64,000 nt of DNA, from positions 2,480,001 to 2,544,000 of the forward strand of contig JACONQ010000009.1 in the NCBI GenBank assembly GCA_014281115.1, in the 5' to 3' direction. The notes under the pieces are model-generated. The model was not told the DNA's origin and did not search any database. It worked only from the letters and a program-made list of their open reading frames with translations. The stretch is from Laburnicola sp. R22_1. Lineage: Eukaryota; Ascomycota; Dothideomycetes; Pleosporales; Didymosphaeriaceae. The position numbers and the translations under genes were made by a program. Positions 49,530 to 59,075 of this stretch are shown here, piece after piece. How positions within the stretch are numbered: the stretch's first letter is position 1; the number at the start of each line of letters is the position of its first letter.

Positions 49530-51365
49530 TGAACACGGATAGAGCCCACACCACCGCCACGACATCCTGAGCACCCCAAGATTACATAGAAACGATATCC
49601 CGGTGTCTGTTTGGTAATCGCGCAATGTCCAGATGCGCTCCGCCGTCGTCGTTGGGTTGTCATGGTTGAGGAAGGTGGACCATGGCATGTTCCCTGCGAA
49701 CACGGGCACCATTGCCTCTCGAGCCCCATATGATCGCCACAACGTCCTGAAAACCCTTGAGTTTACCTTGAATCGATGCTCAGATACTTTTTTTGTCAAT
49801 GCATATTCCGGAATTTAACTGCTAGACGTTGTTTGGAAAACTCAATGTTTCTCGCAGCATGCTGCACACCTACCAGGGAACGTTGCCGCGCTTTTTACCA
49901 CCAACAGACATGAGAACACCACCACCACAACACCCTGAAAAATCTTGAGATTACATTGATCCTATAGCCCTGTATCTGTATATTTGCATTATGTTCTTGC
50001 ATTAACATTGCAGGGCGTGGTTCACAAATCTCAATGTTTCTCGCGACGTGGCTCGGAGCCTGGCGACTGTCCACGCAGGCCGCCAAAGGCCGGCAACTCT
50101 ACAACCACTTGCCCGAACACCTTGAGATTACATTGATCCGATAGCCCTGCATCTGCATATTTGCATCATGTTCTTGTATCAAAATTGCAGGGCGTGGTTC
50201 ACAAATCTCAATGTTTCTCGCGACGTGGCTCGGGGTCAACTGGCGCCACCAACGCTAAATGCTGTCGCGCGCTGCAGCATCACCGCCACCCACTGTCGAG
50301 CGCTACTGCACCACCGCAACAGCCCTGAGATACCTTGAGATTACCTTGAGGTGATAGCCTCACATTTATAGACTTGTCGCGCACGCTTATATTAGCCATC
50401 TAGGGTGTGGTTGTGAAAACTCAATGTTTGTCGCGACGTGTGTTGGTGTAGCTGGTGTCGTACCGCGCCGACACCGCCAAACTCTGCAGGATCACCGCGA
50501 CAGCCCTGAGATACCTTGAGATTACCTTGAGGTGATAGCCTAGGACTTTCTGTATTGATTAAATCGACTTGTAGCTAAATTCAGGGCGCCGTTGCGAAAA
50601 CTCAATGTTTTTCCCGATGCACGTTGGTCAAGGCCGGTGTAGCTGGGGCGGCTTCTCCACCACACTCGTGTCGGACGCAATCCAATTTTGCAGCACCACA
50701 AGAATCCCTGAGAAATCTGCAATATGACCCCGAATTCTTCGTACAACCCCTGTATCTGTGCAGCCGAGCTTTCTCTACAAAATGGCCTCTTTATATTTAA
50801 GATCGAGGGTGTATGTGGAAAATATCAGGGTTTTGCGCGGCCGACTTTCACACACTTGGGCGGTACGCCACCCACCAGAATCCCTGAGAAATCTGCAATA
50901 TAACCCCGAATTCTTCGTAAGAACCCCTGTATCGGTGCAGCTGAAGTTGCGCTACAAAATGGCCTCTTTAGATTTAAGATCGAGGCCCTGTGTACAATAT
51001 CTCAGGGTTTTGGAGCCTGGAGGGCGTCATGGTATGGGCACTCTCCTACCACAGCAATCCTTCGAAAATATAGTCGACGCTCTGAAACCTCTTGATATTG
51101 CCCTCAAACTGCTCAACGGAGTTTTCTCTTTAAAACAGTGTATTCAGATTGTAGATTGAAGGCCTGTGTGAGAAAACTCAGGGTTTTGCAGTCTGGTGGG
51201 TATCGTGGCACGGTGTGTCTCCGGCCACGGAAATCCCTGACAATCTTCAACGCCGCCCTGAAATTCCCTGAGATTACTTGACATTGTTATTTCGATATTT
51301 CTCTACAAATCTATCTCTTTGGATTGTCTATTTACGTGGCGCGTGGAATATTGCAGGGCTTTAAG
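49530..51365. repeat. Diverged tandem array, unit about 180 bp, eight or more units
   Basis: A CTCAATGTTT/CTCAGGGTTT box recurs at 49,841, 50,030, 50,207, 50,420, 50,601, 50,824, 51,001 and 51,177: spacings of 189, 177, 213, 181, 223, 177 and 176 bp. Each unit also has a CCCTGAGATACCTTGAGATTAC-like box (read in two parts), a GATAGCC box in the first units, and a GCAGGGCGTGG-like box before the CTCAATGTTT box. The units on the left share TCTCGCGACGTGG, those on the right share CAAAATGGCCTCTTTA. Divergence is high and composition normal, so RIP has not acted. ORFs across it are incidental. Confidence 0.8.
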
Positions 51366-52174
51366 ATGCGGCTGATCCCATTTCGGTTTTCGTGGGCCCG
51401 AGGCACGTCGAGCCCTCGCTGCTACCTGCGACGCCAAGCCGCCCGCCGCCCGCAAATTCGTCGACTCTGCAATGCGGCATCCAACCTTCGACCACCACAC
51501 CCACAGCGAGATCGCTTCCCGACGCTCGAAAAAGCTAGTTTTGGATGCCACGACCTGGGGCTATACGCGTGCAAAGCGTTTCTGGGGCGCGTGACGATGC
51601 GAGATGCCAAAAAGAGGCCCACACCAAACCCGTCCCAACCTAGGCAGGTGGAGACCCCTCACCGCAGCGTGGATAATATCGATGCGCGCTGAGAGGGGAA
51701 ACGTTACGCCCTTTCGATACAGATATAAAAGCTTCCAGGGAACGCAGCAGTGGGGTTGCTGGGACACGCCATGGGGAGCGCAGCGCATCCACTGGTCGTG
51801 GTTTTCGAGTTTTCGGATCTGCAGTCGAACCTGGTATGTGTAGAAACAGCCCACGAGCCGCTCCGTTTGTTTCTGAAAGCAGCGTGTCTCAGTGTTCCAC
51901 AAATGCGACTATATTCCAGAGCGCACAATTCTGGGAATGCCAGATGATGGGTGGGTGCTCTGGCTTTGGACCGTTTCCAAGCGCCAGACCACATTCAATT
52001 TTCACCAAAGCACCGACAGAGCACTAATAGAACGTTACGCACGTGAGCCAGGGGGCGGGCGCTGTACCTTGTTTATAAATTCCGACAGCCTTCCCGGCAA
52101 CAGTCTTGCTCGCGCTTCCGGCATATTTTCTCGTTAATACTCGACTTCCGAGCTGTGCCTCTGCGTATTCAACA
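51366..52174. other. Intergenic, no gene recognised
   Basis: ORFs of 60-120 codons overlap on both strands, including one at 51,561-51,902 minus, without splice sites or domains. A TATAAAA-like element is present at about 51,723-51,729. This stretch may contain upstream sequence of the oxidoreductase relic. Confidence 0.45.
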
Positions 52175-53615
52175 ATGCGTCTCGGTTCGTGCAGTCTCGT
52201 CCTGCTGGAGCTTACCCTTGCCCATGGCCTAGGAGTGCCGCGCCGTAACCTAACTATTTCTGATTGGCAGATACCACCGAACAAAGACATGGCCGACCGC
52301 CAATCCAAAGAACTGCCAAAAACTGCCGACGTCGTTATAATCGGGTCCGGTATAACGGGCGCCAGCGTCGTAAGGCACCTCCTCAAAGATGCGTTAGCAA
52401 AACCATTGACAATCGCCATGGTCGAATCCCGAGGAGTAGTTCCTTCAGCAAATGCGTGACGAATTGATAAGGCCACATGACCGCGGACGTTTCTGCCGTC
52501 CCCGTCAAGATCCCCATCGCGTCCGACAAAAGAGAAATCTGCCACGTTACCCAGCAAGATTCCAGGACAAGTTCTGAAGGTACTACGATGCTGGGATAAA
52601 AGTTTGAGTACAACGTGTTACCCCCGGATGAGCAATACCCAGGCAAACTGAACTCACACTAGGGTTATCTACTTACGTTTCGTGCCTGGTCTTGACCCCA
52701 ATTCTCCCACGCATCAGCAAGACCCGGAACTTCCCCTTTCAAGACTTCTGGCTGCGCGACATCGTCTTGGTAACTTTGCTCCGTGAAATACGCATACCGA
52801 CCGAGGGGTCATCGTAACCCGCCACGTAGTCTACGCAACAAACGCATGGACTCCCCATCTTGCGCCAGGGCTACAAGGCAAGCTCCTGGGATTCCGTCTC
52901 CATATGAGTGCACAGCTAGGTGGTACTGGAGATCCGAAAGCTGAAGACTGGTCAACTTTCTCCTCGAATGGCAGTCTTCCTGGCAGATGAGCGTACTCTT
53001 TGTATCGTGACGGTTTGGATTACCTTGTTCAACAACCGCAGAATGGCGAGTTCATGTTCGGTGGTGGGTTAGAGATTGTTCCAGAAGACGGATTGGTTCC
53101 CAACTACGACGATGCCGCGCCCGTGGAATATCGGACTGTAGCATATCTATATGGTGTTCTACCGGTATACTTTGGGTATGACACATATGGCAAAGAGAGG
53201 GTCGATTTCCCCCAACCAGAAGATCCAAACGTCTGGCAAGATCGTACAAAGCGTGTTTGGACGGGTATAGAGGGCGTGACTAACGATGGTATTCCCATGG
53301 TAGGTCGTCTCCCTCCAAGCGCTACAATGCGAGTATGGATTGCAAGATGGCACGAGCGGCAACGAATGGATCTCAGCAGGCTACGCAGGCGAAGGAATGT
53401 GCTTTGCTTGGTTGTGCGGACAGGCTGTTAGTGCGGCTCTCGTAGACGTGGAGGCCGGCGGAAACGGGACTAGCTTTTTTCCGGATGGATTCGCTACGTC
53501 CCTTCAGGTGACTGATGAAAGATTGGAGACCGAGAATTCAGCCAAGGGGCCCTTGAGCATAAGGCATTGCGGATGCGGGGACGTCTTCTGTTGCTCTAAG
53601 TTGGTCGCTGCGTAA
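52175..53615 (+). pseudogene. FAD-dependent oxidoreductase (DAO family), decayed
   Basis: The 5' segment (52,175-52,459) encodes a likely signal peptide (MRLGSCSLVLLELTLAHG) and the dinucleotide-binding motif VVIIGSGITGASVVRHLL (Gly57, Gly59, Gly62), then stops. A middle segment from 52,808 reads HVVYATNAWTPHL and LLGFRLHMSAQL, ends at TGA 52,988-52,990, and continues in the same frame with DYLVQQPQNGEFMFGGG and GVTNDGIPMVGRLPPS. At about 53,330 the frame shifts by one base and resumes with GNEWISAGYAGEGMCFAWLC and runs to 53,615. These are the landmarks, in order, of a roughly 500-residue secreted fungal DAO-type flavoenzyme that oxidises an amine or amino acid-like substrate. The section between 52,460 and 52,800 is not readable. 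At least two stops and one frameshift make it a pseudogene; sequencing error cannot account for all of them. Confidence 0.8.
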
Positions 53616-54640
53616 TAGATAATTGCTCCTTATCTCGCCATGTTTCTAAAGTATCTCCACACTCTTCCACATGCAGGCAGCGGAATGGACAATGCAGTCT
53701 TACACGAGATGTGCAATTTCCTATGATGTTATTATATCTAGGACAGTTGCTCCCTCTCTAAGCACGCAAGTGTTTTCATCACAGGTGCGCATTGATGAAT
53801 GAGTTTCCGTTCCGTTGATGCAGTGCATGTGAAGCTGCACTAGCGCATGTCCGCCACACCTTATGTCGCGTGCTCATTTTCTTCCAGACTTAAGGTCTCG
53901 TCCCCACTCCAGTATCTCTAAGCCTTATGCTATGCATATGTATCCATTTCATTTCTTTAGTACCAACCGCGAGTAGCTCCGCGGTCTGCTTTCAGGGGTT
54001 CTGTCGCCTTCGCATGAGTGTGGGTCGCTAAAACTTGGACCAGCTAAGCTTTCAAGACGTAGATATGTTTAGGCGCCGCCAATGTGGTATAATTGCTTCC
54101 CTACTGGTGAGGAGACCCGGTGGCGGGGCCCAATTCGTTGTTTCGGCCACATATGAGTTAGAATTGGAACAAGTCATGGTTGAGCACAACCGAACTTCTG
54201 TCTAACAGAAGAGTATTATCGGGGTTTCGGCACTTTCGGTGTAATTCAGGTCAAGTGACTCTTTTGACAGACCCACCCCCATGGTTCCGAAAATCAGGTA
54301 GACGAGTAGAAAAACTGTGGAGGAATTGATTCAGAGACCATATCCAGTACGCACTTATCACAAAACGGCATATGCTCAGCTTAGTGAGGAGAATCTCCCA
54401 AAAAATGGATTCTGGCCACGGTCGTTGATTTGTGGACGGCATGTGATAGCTTTGGGATGGAGGAAATAAATATCGCCCTCCCCCAACTTTTCTCCATCAC
54501 TTCTACTTTATCAGAACCATCACGTGTCAGCCACTTCGACACAACCACCCATTCCTGCTCCCATACACAACGCCACCGCAACCACTTCAAGTCCCCCCAA
54601 CTACAAAGTCTTTTTCGAGTTCGACTTACCCATATACTCA
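53616..54640. other. Intergenic and promoter region
   Basis: No gene recognised. The last 180 bp hold an AAATAAATAT element (about 54,464) followed by a pyrimidine-rich leader before the ATG at 54,641. Confidence 0.5.
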
Positions 54641-55260
54641 ATGGCTCCAAACTCTTCTCCGTGGCAGCAGGTCGGCAAGGGCAGGTCTACGCACCGCTCA
54701 AGGAAGCCCGACGGTAAGTCCTGCGTTGCACCAGATTACAAGGAATAATCTGCTAATACAAAACTAGGCAACAAGTCGTCTCCAAACGCCACCAATGGCT
54801 CGTCTACGCGCCACTCCCAAAAGCACGATGGTAAGTACAGAGTTGTATCGTATTGGGGAAACATTGTGCTAATGTAAATATAGGCGATAAACCGCACCCA
54901 AAAACCGAGGAAGAGTGGGTGGCACATGAAAAGAAGCTGCTCGAACAACGCCGGAAAGTTCAAGCAGCCGCCCTCGCCGCCCAAAGGGAGGCTAAGCGCA
55001 AGGAGGAAGCCGAATGGGAAAGACTCGGCGCCGGCGGCGACACTCCTGGCAACTGGCGCCACGCCCAAGACGACCTTCCCTTCGACGACGTGGTCGGCTG
55101 TGCAAGCAGCAACCACAAGATCCGGAAGGAGCATCGCAGGGCCTATTTGGCGAGGTGGAAAGGCCCTCCACCTCCACCCGCTCGACCAGGACCGCCACCC
55201 TCTGTCCCCGCTGCTCTGGCGGAACTGAGAGCATTCTACGCCCCGGGGCCGAGGAGGTAG
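54641..55260 (+). CDS. Basic coiled-coil hypothetical protein with duplicated exon (170 aa)
   Basis: Three exons: 54,641-54,713, 54,768-54,830 and 54,884-55,260. Introns of 54 and 53 bp both start GTAAGT, both have a TGCTAAT branch site and both end in TAG, splitting the same Gly codon position. Exon 1 ends GRSTHRSRKPD and exon 2 ends SSTRHSQKHD, so exon 2 with its intron looks like a duplicate of the end of exon 1. Residues about 52-93 form a highly charged helix (KKLLEQRRKVQ...EAKRKEEAEWERL). Residues about 139-154 are Pro-rich (KGPPPPPARPGPPP). No signal peptide or membrane span. The family is not recognised; a nucleic-acid or scaffold role would be a guess from charge alone. An upstream TATA-like box and CT-rich leader support transcription. 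Confidence 0.75.
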
Positions 55261-55929
55261 CATCGCCTGTTTTATCAAGCATAATCGGCCCTTTCACTTG
55301 CAAGCTCTAGCACGTGCTTGCAGAAGTACTGGAGGGCAGCTGAAAGGTGGCAAAAGCTGCCCGCGGGCAGGGCTATCAGATTCTCCGGGACATATTCTCC
55401 CACAACCGCGTAGTATAGAAATCGATCGAAGTCTCTTTTCAAATATTCACCTCCTGATATTGCATGTGATTTTCGTGCATCCCATCTGCAGTTTATCAGC
55501 AGTTGAATACACATTGTCGTGCATTGTCATAACAGATCAAACATGTGGATCCGCGTAGCACCGAGTCACTTTAGGGTAGGCAATACTTACCCGGACTATC
55601 AACAGGTTTTGTCTCCTTGATGTGTCACGCACCAGAGCTGGGTTACCCCACGACAGTTGACACATACAGTTCATTCACAAATAATTGTTCCGTAACTATC
55701 ACTGGGCCTCTTATTAGAGCGGTTCAACCCACAAGAGTGCCAAGTTCAGCTCTGAGTGAAACGAAGCGCTGCCACCGCAACCGCTTTCTTACCTTCGCCG
55801 TCGCCACCCACGGCTTCGGAGTAAATCCGGCCCGTACCAGATCTTCTCCACAGTTCTGCGACCTGCGCTTCCATCCTCGCAGTCCTTCAAGCCACGCGTA
55901 GATCCTCAACCCCTCATCACCACGTCGCG
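55261..55929. other. Intergenic, no gene recognised
   Basis: Contains the 3' region of the preceding gene and the promoter of the next. A 108-codon minus ORF (55,724-56,050) overlaps the next gene's first exon and is taken as a shadow. Confidence 0.5.
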
Positions 55930-56648
55930 ATGTCCGCCTCCATCCCCAACAAGCGATGCCGCCTAAATGAGCACCATCAGCCCGATATGTCAGTCTCCGA
56001 CAATCTCCCAGTTGAAATCCCTTTGCTAACCTCCCAAGTCTCACCTCCAACGCACAACCTCACATCCTGAGACTGCCCCGCGAGCTCCGCGATGTGATCT
56101 ACCCCCTAGTCTTCGACAAGAAAAGACATGTCATTGGGCGAGTTTCCTGTTCAACGCCCCACGAGACGCGTCCCATCCCCGCTCAGCGTGGCGCTTCCTC
56201 TCCACCTGCGGTTTCCCCTCCACCTGCGGTTTCCCCTCCACCCGGATCAATGCCTCCTCCACGCACCATCCCACACCTTAACTATCTCGCCCTCCTCGCC
56301 GTCTGCCGCCAAATCCACGCCGAAGCCTGGCACGTCCCCTTCGTCGACGCAACTTTCTCGTTCAGCCGCTTCTACATCACGGCCGGAGACGTTGTGTTTT
56401 CACCAAAGCAGCTATCCGTCATGACCCGCCTCCAGTTGAACATAAGCCGTGCCATGTTGACGTGGTCGCCAAAGCTCATGATCTACTTAAACGCCATGCC
56501 GACTCTCGAGACTGTTTGCATTGTTCGGGAAAGCGATGGGTATGATTCGGCTTCATCCGACGAGGACATTGAAGAGGGGAAGAAGGCTGTCCTGAGGCGA
56601 CAGCTTCGGTGGCAGCGGCCTGATGTTCGCTTTGAGTTCGTTTTGTAG
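55930..56648 (+). CDS. Small F-box-like protein of the LPRELRxxIY type (222 aa)
   Basis: Exon 1 is 55,930-55,988 and exon 2 is 56,039-56,648. The 50-bp intron has a GTCAGT donor, a TTTGCTAAC branch site and a CAAG acceptor, and joins the two frames exactly. Residues 30-45 read RLPRELRDVIYPLVF, the opening helix of a very large group of Pleosporales proteins with degenerate F-box-like N-termini. Residues about 104-120 read LLAVCRQIHAEAWHVPF, the second landmark of that group. A Pro-rich insert (residues about 73-94) comes from an 18-bp DNA repeat at 56,203-56,250. The C-terminus (ESDGYDSASSDEDIEEGKK) is acidic. Some relatives may be substrate adaptors for ubiquitin ligases, but this is unproven for the group. 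Splicing makes the ATG at 55,930 the best start; the internal GTG would drop the motif. Confidence 0.75.
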
Positions 56649-57581
56649 TATGATATGTCCGTAGAGACACTCGTCTTTGTGCTGGGAGAGTTACACGTTC
56701 GTAGTGTAAGTTTCCATTGGCCTTATCCAAACAAGTTTGAGCTGACCATGTATATGTAGGTGCGGCTAGTCGGGATACACTGTAAACTACGTGTAGATAA
56801 TGTATAGAATAAATGTTCCCACAATGCAATACTCATGTCCGGCCCGGAAGACGCGCATGACGCTTCTTCGTAGAAATTGAAGTCCTCAGCGCAACTTACA
56901 CCATCAATCCTCGTCAGCATCTTTTCAATCCCACTCTCAAACATGCACAGTGCACGCAACGAAGATACCCGCCCCTAAAGCGTCCACGTTTCGGTCCACC
57001 CACATCAATTTCCCAGCATACACATCTCTCCATCATCCTCACACCACAGATTCCACCCCCAAGCACACAAGTACCACTCATTCTCCTCAACCCACGTCCA
57101 TCCATCCATCCATCCAAACACCGCCAATCAATCTCCTCGCCCCTTTAGCCCCCAACCCTACCATCCCATATCTCATCCTGCAATCATTTCCATCCCCATT
57201 TCCCATCCCCATTTCCCACCCTGCATCATTTCCATCCCTATTTCCACGCCAACTCGCACACAACCTCCATAGGTACTAACCTAACCCAACCCCATCTTCC
57301 AATCCCCCCAACAGCACCAACATTCCCTCACACCAAACAACCAACCCATCCCTCCCTCCTTTTAAACCCCATCGTTATTAGTGCTACGCCTGTGGCCCTC
57401 TCCTCTTCCCTCCTCCCCCTCTACCCCCAAACTTAACCCCAACACTAAACTCCGCGCCTACCTACCTACCTACCTACCTACTAGCTCTACAAAAACCCTT
57501 GTGTCTCCCTTCTACTATCCATTACCATCAGAACCACAAACCAGCCCCAATCCGTACTTGCCTATCATATACGCCTATCAT
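56649..57581. other. Intergenic, C-rich and G-poor plus strand
   Basis: From about 56,940 the plus strand is dominated by C, A and T with few G, and holds short repeats: (CATC)n at 57,097-57,117, CATTTCC blocks at 57,180-57,245 and (CCTA)n at 57,457-57,481. ORFs here (for example 56,950-57,279) are Pro/Ser/Thr/His-rich by composition and not convincing. Confidence 0.6.
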
Positions 57582-57595
57582 ATACGCATCCCTCC

Positions 57596-57780
57596 CCATT
57601 AACTGCTGTCGACAATGCTGCTTTGCAGAACGTAGACAATAAAATTATTATTATTTTATATATATTTTGTTACTACTACTATATACTAGGTACTAGGTTT
57701 TAGTGCCTCTTATTTTACTCCTCTCTATATATAGTGCGGACTTAACCTTAGTTAGAATCTCCACACGACGAAGATCTTCA
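57596..57780 (+). mobile_element. End-truncated retroposon-like copy 3 (185 bp)
   Basis: Flanked by an identical 14-bp direct repeat ATACGCATCCCTCC at 57,582-57,595 and 57,781-57,794. The insert ends CGACGAAGATCTTCA, the shared end. Compared with copy 4 it carries many C-to-T/G-to-A changes although the DNA on both sides is normal, so the mutations either came with the inserted sequence or stopped exactly at its edges. No ORF. Confidence 0.85.
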
Positions 57781-57794
57781 ATACGCATCCCTCC

Positions 57795-58089
57795 GCCACC
57801 TCATCCATGCACTCCATCCTTCCATCTAGTCCCTTACTCTCCACCTCTCCTCTCCTAGCAAACTTCAAACCTCAAACCTTTTCCGCCCCACCCCCTACAC
57901 CACCGACGCCCCGCTCGCGTTCGACATTTTCTACCTCCCCCTCCCTCCTACCTCCTACGTTACGTTACGTTATCTATGTGTTCTTTCCCGCTCTACGAGC
58001 GAGGCAACAAAGAAAGAAAGAAAAAAAACCTTGGAAAACAACACCTCACGTCACGCATCGCATCGCATCGCATTCCAAAGTTGCAAAAA

Positions 58090-58117
<28 letters not shown>
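57795..58117. repeat. Intergenic with A22 and (AAAAG)n tract
   Basis: C-rich sequence to about 57,960, then a run of 22 A at 58,085-58,106 followed by AAAAG repeats to about 58,122, next to the target site of the following element. Confidence 0.8.
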
Positions 58118-58124
<7 letters not shown>

Positions 58125-58131
58125 TGTATAT

Positions 58132-58692
58132 TGAAGATCTTCGTCGTGTGGAGATTCTAACCAAGGTCGAGTCCGCACCATACACAGAGAGGAGTAAAAC
58201 AGGAGGCACTATAACCCAGTACCTAGCACACAGTGGTAGTAACAAAATATACACAAAATAACGATGATTTCGTCGTTGGCGTTCTGCACGACAGCATCAT
58301 CGACGGCAGTCAATGGACAGTCTGCTATCTGGCATGACTGAGTCACATGTCATCTCTCAACTGGTGGACCGTTGGAGAGCCGCAGTGGAGCGTGGAGTCG
58401 CAACCATGGTTCGCCGTACGCACATTGTATAAGTCTGCCTGCTCTTGCGACGTCCGCGACGTCCGAAAATTCTTCCCCTTCAACACACACAACACCAAGT
58501 CTTTCGAATCCGACTCTTCAATATGTGCGGCGAGCCAGCTTTCTGGCGTCCTGAGATCGAGTCGTCCGATACCCGCGGTCAGACGGCTGCCAGAGAATTT
58601 GAAACCGGCATGGACGACTGGCTGGGCAACGTTAGCCATCTAGCCTACCTGCTGCAAGATATGGTTGAGGCAGGCCTGCTGGAGGACCAGAT
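58132..58692 (-). mobile_element. End-truncated retroposon-like copy 4 (561 bp), nearly free of RIP
   Basis: Flanked by near-identical 15-bp direct repeats (GAAAAGAATGTATAT at 58,117-58,131 and GAAAAGAATCTATAT at 58,693-58,707, one mismatch). It aligns along its length with the first 560 bp of the mutated copy at 13,393-14,552 and supplies the unmutated reference for the family. On the plus strand a frame reads MCGEPAFWRPEIESSDTRG, then GMDDWLGNVSHLAYLLQDM and runs out of the element. On the minus strand a 98-codon ORF (58,343-58,639) also exists. Which is real, if either, is undecided. Strand is given with the shared end as 3'. Confidence 0.85.
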
Positions 58693-58745
58693 GAAAAGAA
58701 TCTATATACATACTATTATACATACTATATGCACTCCGACGACTC

Positions 58746-58746
58746 C

Positions 58747-58782
<36 letters not shown>
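58746..58782. repeat. (AAC)n microsatellite
   Basis: About twelve uninterrupted AAC triplets on the plus strand, just beyond copy 4. Confidence 0.95.
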
Positions 58783-58783
<1 letters not shown>

Positions 58784-59075
58784 TCGTCGATAAAGAACCA
58801 AAAAGATACAACACAGCAGAATACGCGATGGGATACGATACGCTACGCTACGATACGCTACAACAACCAGCGCCAACACACTCAATCCCTCAGTATATAT
58901 AGTATACCAAACAAAGTAAGGTAAAACACCACCCACCATGCACTCACTCAGAGCAACATGAAAACACGCCTGGGAGGTACAACTCGCTCGTTCTTGAACT
59001 GCGATACAAGTGAAAAAACGGTAGGTATACATACATCGTACCCACTTTCTCCAACCCGCCCACCTCCAGCCCCTC
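58783..59075. other. 3' flank of the aldehyde dehydrogenase gene
   Basis: Contains TACGATACGCTACG-type short repeats at about 58,830-58,865. No gene. Confidence 0.5.

Noticed and set aside
56950..57279. 109-codon Pro/Thr/His-rich ORF
   Set aside because: Follows from the G-poor C-rich strand and CATC/CCTA repeats; no start context or homology recognised.
57596..57780. Solo LTR of a copia element
   Set aside because: First impression from repeated copies, but the flanking duplication is 14 bp and the left end varies among copies, which an LTR would not show.
58640..59032. 130-codon minus-strand ORF with a Cys run
   Set aside because: The Cys run is the (AAC)n microsatellite read in reverse and the ORF crosses a retroposon edge.
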